DNA from: Streptomyces speibonae
GTDB taxonomy: Bacteria > Actinomycetota > Actinomycetes > Streptomycetales > Streptomycetaceae
Direction: 5' to 3'
NCBI GenBank assembly: GCA_000715605.1
Contig: KL568617.1
Location: 8,301 to 14,279 of the forward strand
DNA: 5,979 nt
The notes under the pieces are model-generated. The model ran no database searches, had not been told where the DNA came from, and saw nothing but the letters and a program-made list of their open reading frames with translations. Below are positions 4,539 to 5,979 of the stretch, piece by piece; the stretch's first letter is position 1; every line of letters begins with the position of its first letter. A program made the position numbers and the translations under genes.

Positions 4539-5979
4539 ATGAGCGCTCCCACCGTGCAAGGTCGCGACACCGCCGCGACACCCTCCCGCCCCCCGGTCGT
4601 GCGGCCCACCCGGGGGGCTCGTTTCCTGCTGCTGTTCTCCGTCTTCCTCTGCGCTGCCTGCGGTCTGGTGTACGAGCTGGCGCTGACGGCGCTGGGCAGT
4701 TATCTCATCGGCAACTCGGTGCTCCAGACCTCCGTGGTGATCTCCGTGATGGTGTTCGCCATGGGGCTGGGCTCGCTCGCCGCCAAACCCCTGCGCCGCC
4801 GCGCGGTGGGCGCGTTCGCGCTCGTGGAGGGCGTGCTCGCACTGGTCGGCGGTCTGTCGGTGCTGGTGCTGTACTCGGCGTTCGCCTGGCTGCAGTTGTA
4901 CACCCCGGCGATGATCGTGGTGGCGATGGCCGTCGGCCTGCTGATCGGCGCCGAGATCCCGCTGCTGATGACCCTGCTCCAGCGGATCCGGCGACAGGAG
5001 GCGGGCAGCGCGGTCGCCGACATGTTCGCCGTCGACTACATCGGCGCGCTGGTCGGCGGCCTGTGTTTCCCGCTGTGGCTGCTGCCGACGTTCGGGCAGC
5101 TCAAGGGCGCGCTGGTGGTCGGCTGTGTGAACGCGGTGGCCGGGGTCATCGTGGTGGTGTTCATCTTCCGCCGGCAGATCCGGCGCTGGGTGCGCAACGC
5201 CCTGCTGGCCGGGGTGACCGCGGTGCTGGTCGTCCTCGGTACGGCGTACGCGTTCGCGGACGACCTCGAGGTGACCGCGCGCCAGCAGATGTACCGGGAC
5301 CCGATCGTCCACGCGGAGACGACGCCGTATCAGGAGATCGTGGTCACCCGCTCCACGGCCTTCACCGGAAAACCGGACATCCGGCTCTTCCTCAACGGCG
5401 ATCTGCAGTTCAGCTCCGTCGACGAGTACCGCTACCACGAGTCCCTGGTCCACCCCGCGCTCGCGGGCTCCCGCGCCAACGTGCTGATCATGGGCGGCGG
5501 CGACGGGCTCGCCCTGCGCGAGGTGCTGCGCTACGACGACGTACGGCACGTCACTCTCGTGGAACTGGACCCGGCGATCACCCGGCTCGCCCGCCACTAC
5601 GAGCCGCTGCGCGACCTCAACGACGAGGCGCTGAGCGACCCGAGGGTCGAGGTCGTCAACGCCGACGCCTTCAACTGGCTGCGCGGCGCCCGGCAGTCGT
5701 ACGACGCGGTCGTCATCGACTTCCCCGACCCGGACACGGCGGCGCTGGCGAAGCTGTACTCGGTGGAGTTCTACCATCTGCTCGGGCAGGTCCTGACGCC
5801 GCAGAGCAGGGTGATGGTGCAGAGCGGGTCGCCGTTCTTCGCGCCGAAGACGTACTGGTCCATCGCCAAGACGATCGAGACGGCGGGCTACTCGACCAGC
5901 CACTTCCAGGTGGACGTGCCGAGCTTCGGCAACTGGGGCTTCGTCCTGGCCGTCCCGGGCGACGGCGCTCCCCCGCCGC
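4539..5979 (+). CDS. speE: Membrane-embedded spermidine synthase (polyamine aminopropyltransferase), 3' end outside window
   Basis: An open frame of 480 codons without a stop, so partial at the right edge; family members of about 520 residues suggest only a few dozen are missing. After a short cytoplasmic tail there are about seven membrane helices (near 28-55, 62-82, 90-113, 123-147, 162-185, 188-210, 219-239), with motifs CGLVYEL (41-47), GAEIPLL (137-143) and DYIGALVGG (166-174). The aminopropyltransferase domain follows: LNGDLQFSSVDEYRYHE (285-301), the AdoMet-type nucleotide loop GGGDGLALREVL (319-330), VELDP (341-345), and IDFPDPD (393-399) with D394 and D397 at the positions of the catalytic DxxDP pair. 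A closing PSFGNWGFVLA is at 461-471. The expected reaction is transfer of an aminopropyl group from decarboxylated AdoMet to putrescine or a similar amine at the membrane. The ATG at 4539 lacks a clear Shine-Dalgarno; coupling to the DUF350 gene, which stops 10 bases earlier, would explain that. Acceptor specificity is unproven. Confidence 0.93.
   Translation, partial: MSAPTVQGRDTAATPSRPPVVRPTRGARFLLLFSVFLCAACGLVYELALTALGSYLIGNSVLQTSVVISVMVFAMGLGSLAAKPLRRRAVGAFALVEGVLALVGGLSVLVLYSAFAWLQLYTPAMIVVAMAVGLLIGAEIPLLMTLLQRIRRQEAGSAVADMFAVDYIGALVGGLCFPLWLLPTFGQLKGALVVGCVNAVAGVIVVVFIFRRQIRRWVRNALLAGVTAVLVVLGTAYAFADDLEVTARQQMYRDPIVHAETTPYQEIVVTRSTAFTGKPDIRLFLNGDLQFSSVDEYRYHESLVHPALAGSRANVLIMGGGDGLALREVLRYDDVRHVTLVELDPAITRLARHYEPLRDLNDEALSDPRVEVVNADAFNWLRGARQSYDAVVIDFPDPDTAALAKLYSVEFYHLLGQVLTPQSRVMVQSGSPFFAPKTYWSIAKTIETAGYSTSHFQVDVPSFGNWGFVLAVPGDGAPPP

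Noticed and set aside
4503..5903. A 466-codon open frame on the minus strand.
   Set aside because: It is wholly antisense to the spermidine synthase, whose motifs are unmistakable. Its translation is Arg/His/Gln/Asp-rich low-complexity sequence typical of the reverse strand of a GC-rich gene, with no recognisable domain.

Overview
The window looks like an ordinary stretch of a high-GC actinomycete chromosome, most likely Streptomyces or a close relative. GC is very high (roughly 70% by eye), with strong G/C third-position bias, GTG as well as ATG starts, and protein families (WYL regulator, HxlR regulator, DUF2617, DUF4247, DUF350, membrane-anchored spermidine synthase) that commonly occur together in actinobacteria. 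I see no mobile element, CRISPR array, tRNA or rRNA.

Left part (80-1613): a small VOC/PhnB-like protein on the minus strand is divergent from a WYL-domain (YafY-type) transcriptional regulator on the plus strand. The 112-base gap between their starts holds several short inverted repeats that are good operator candidates. This is the usual arrangement of a local regulator with its target.

Middle part (1651-3000): an enoyl-CoA hydratase/isomerase family enzyme on the minus strand converges on the WYL gene, with a compact GC hairpin between the two stop codons. It is divergent from an HxlR-family winged-helix regulator on the plus strand. The gap between those two starts carries a near-perfect 23-bp dyad (10-bp arms, 3-bp centre), the best operator candidate in the window.

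Right part (3085 to the window end): a four-gene plus-strand run of DUF2617 protein, DUF4247 lipoprotein, DUF350 four-helix membrane protein and a membrane-embedded spermidine synthase (SpeE-like) that runs off the window. The first two genes overlap by 4 bases and the last two are 10 bases apart; a C-rich, G-poor 98-base gap separates the middle pair. From memory, the same order occurs in Mycobacterium tuberculosis at Rv2598-Rv2601. It suggests a conserved envelope-associated polyamine module: an aminopropyltransferase whose catalytic domain is tethered to the membrane, with a small membrane protein and a surface lipoprotein whose functions are not established. This is the most interesting part of the window. 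The spermidine synthase has no stop codon inside the window and so is easily missed; on the opposite strand it is shadowed by a long spurious open frame.
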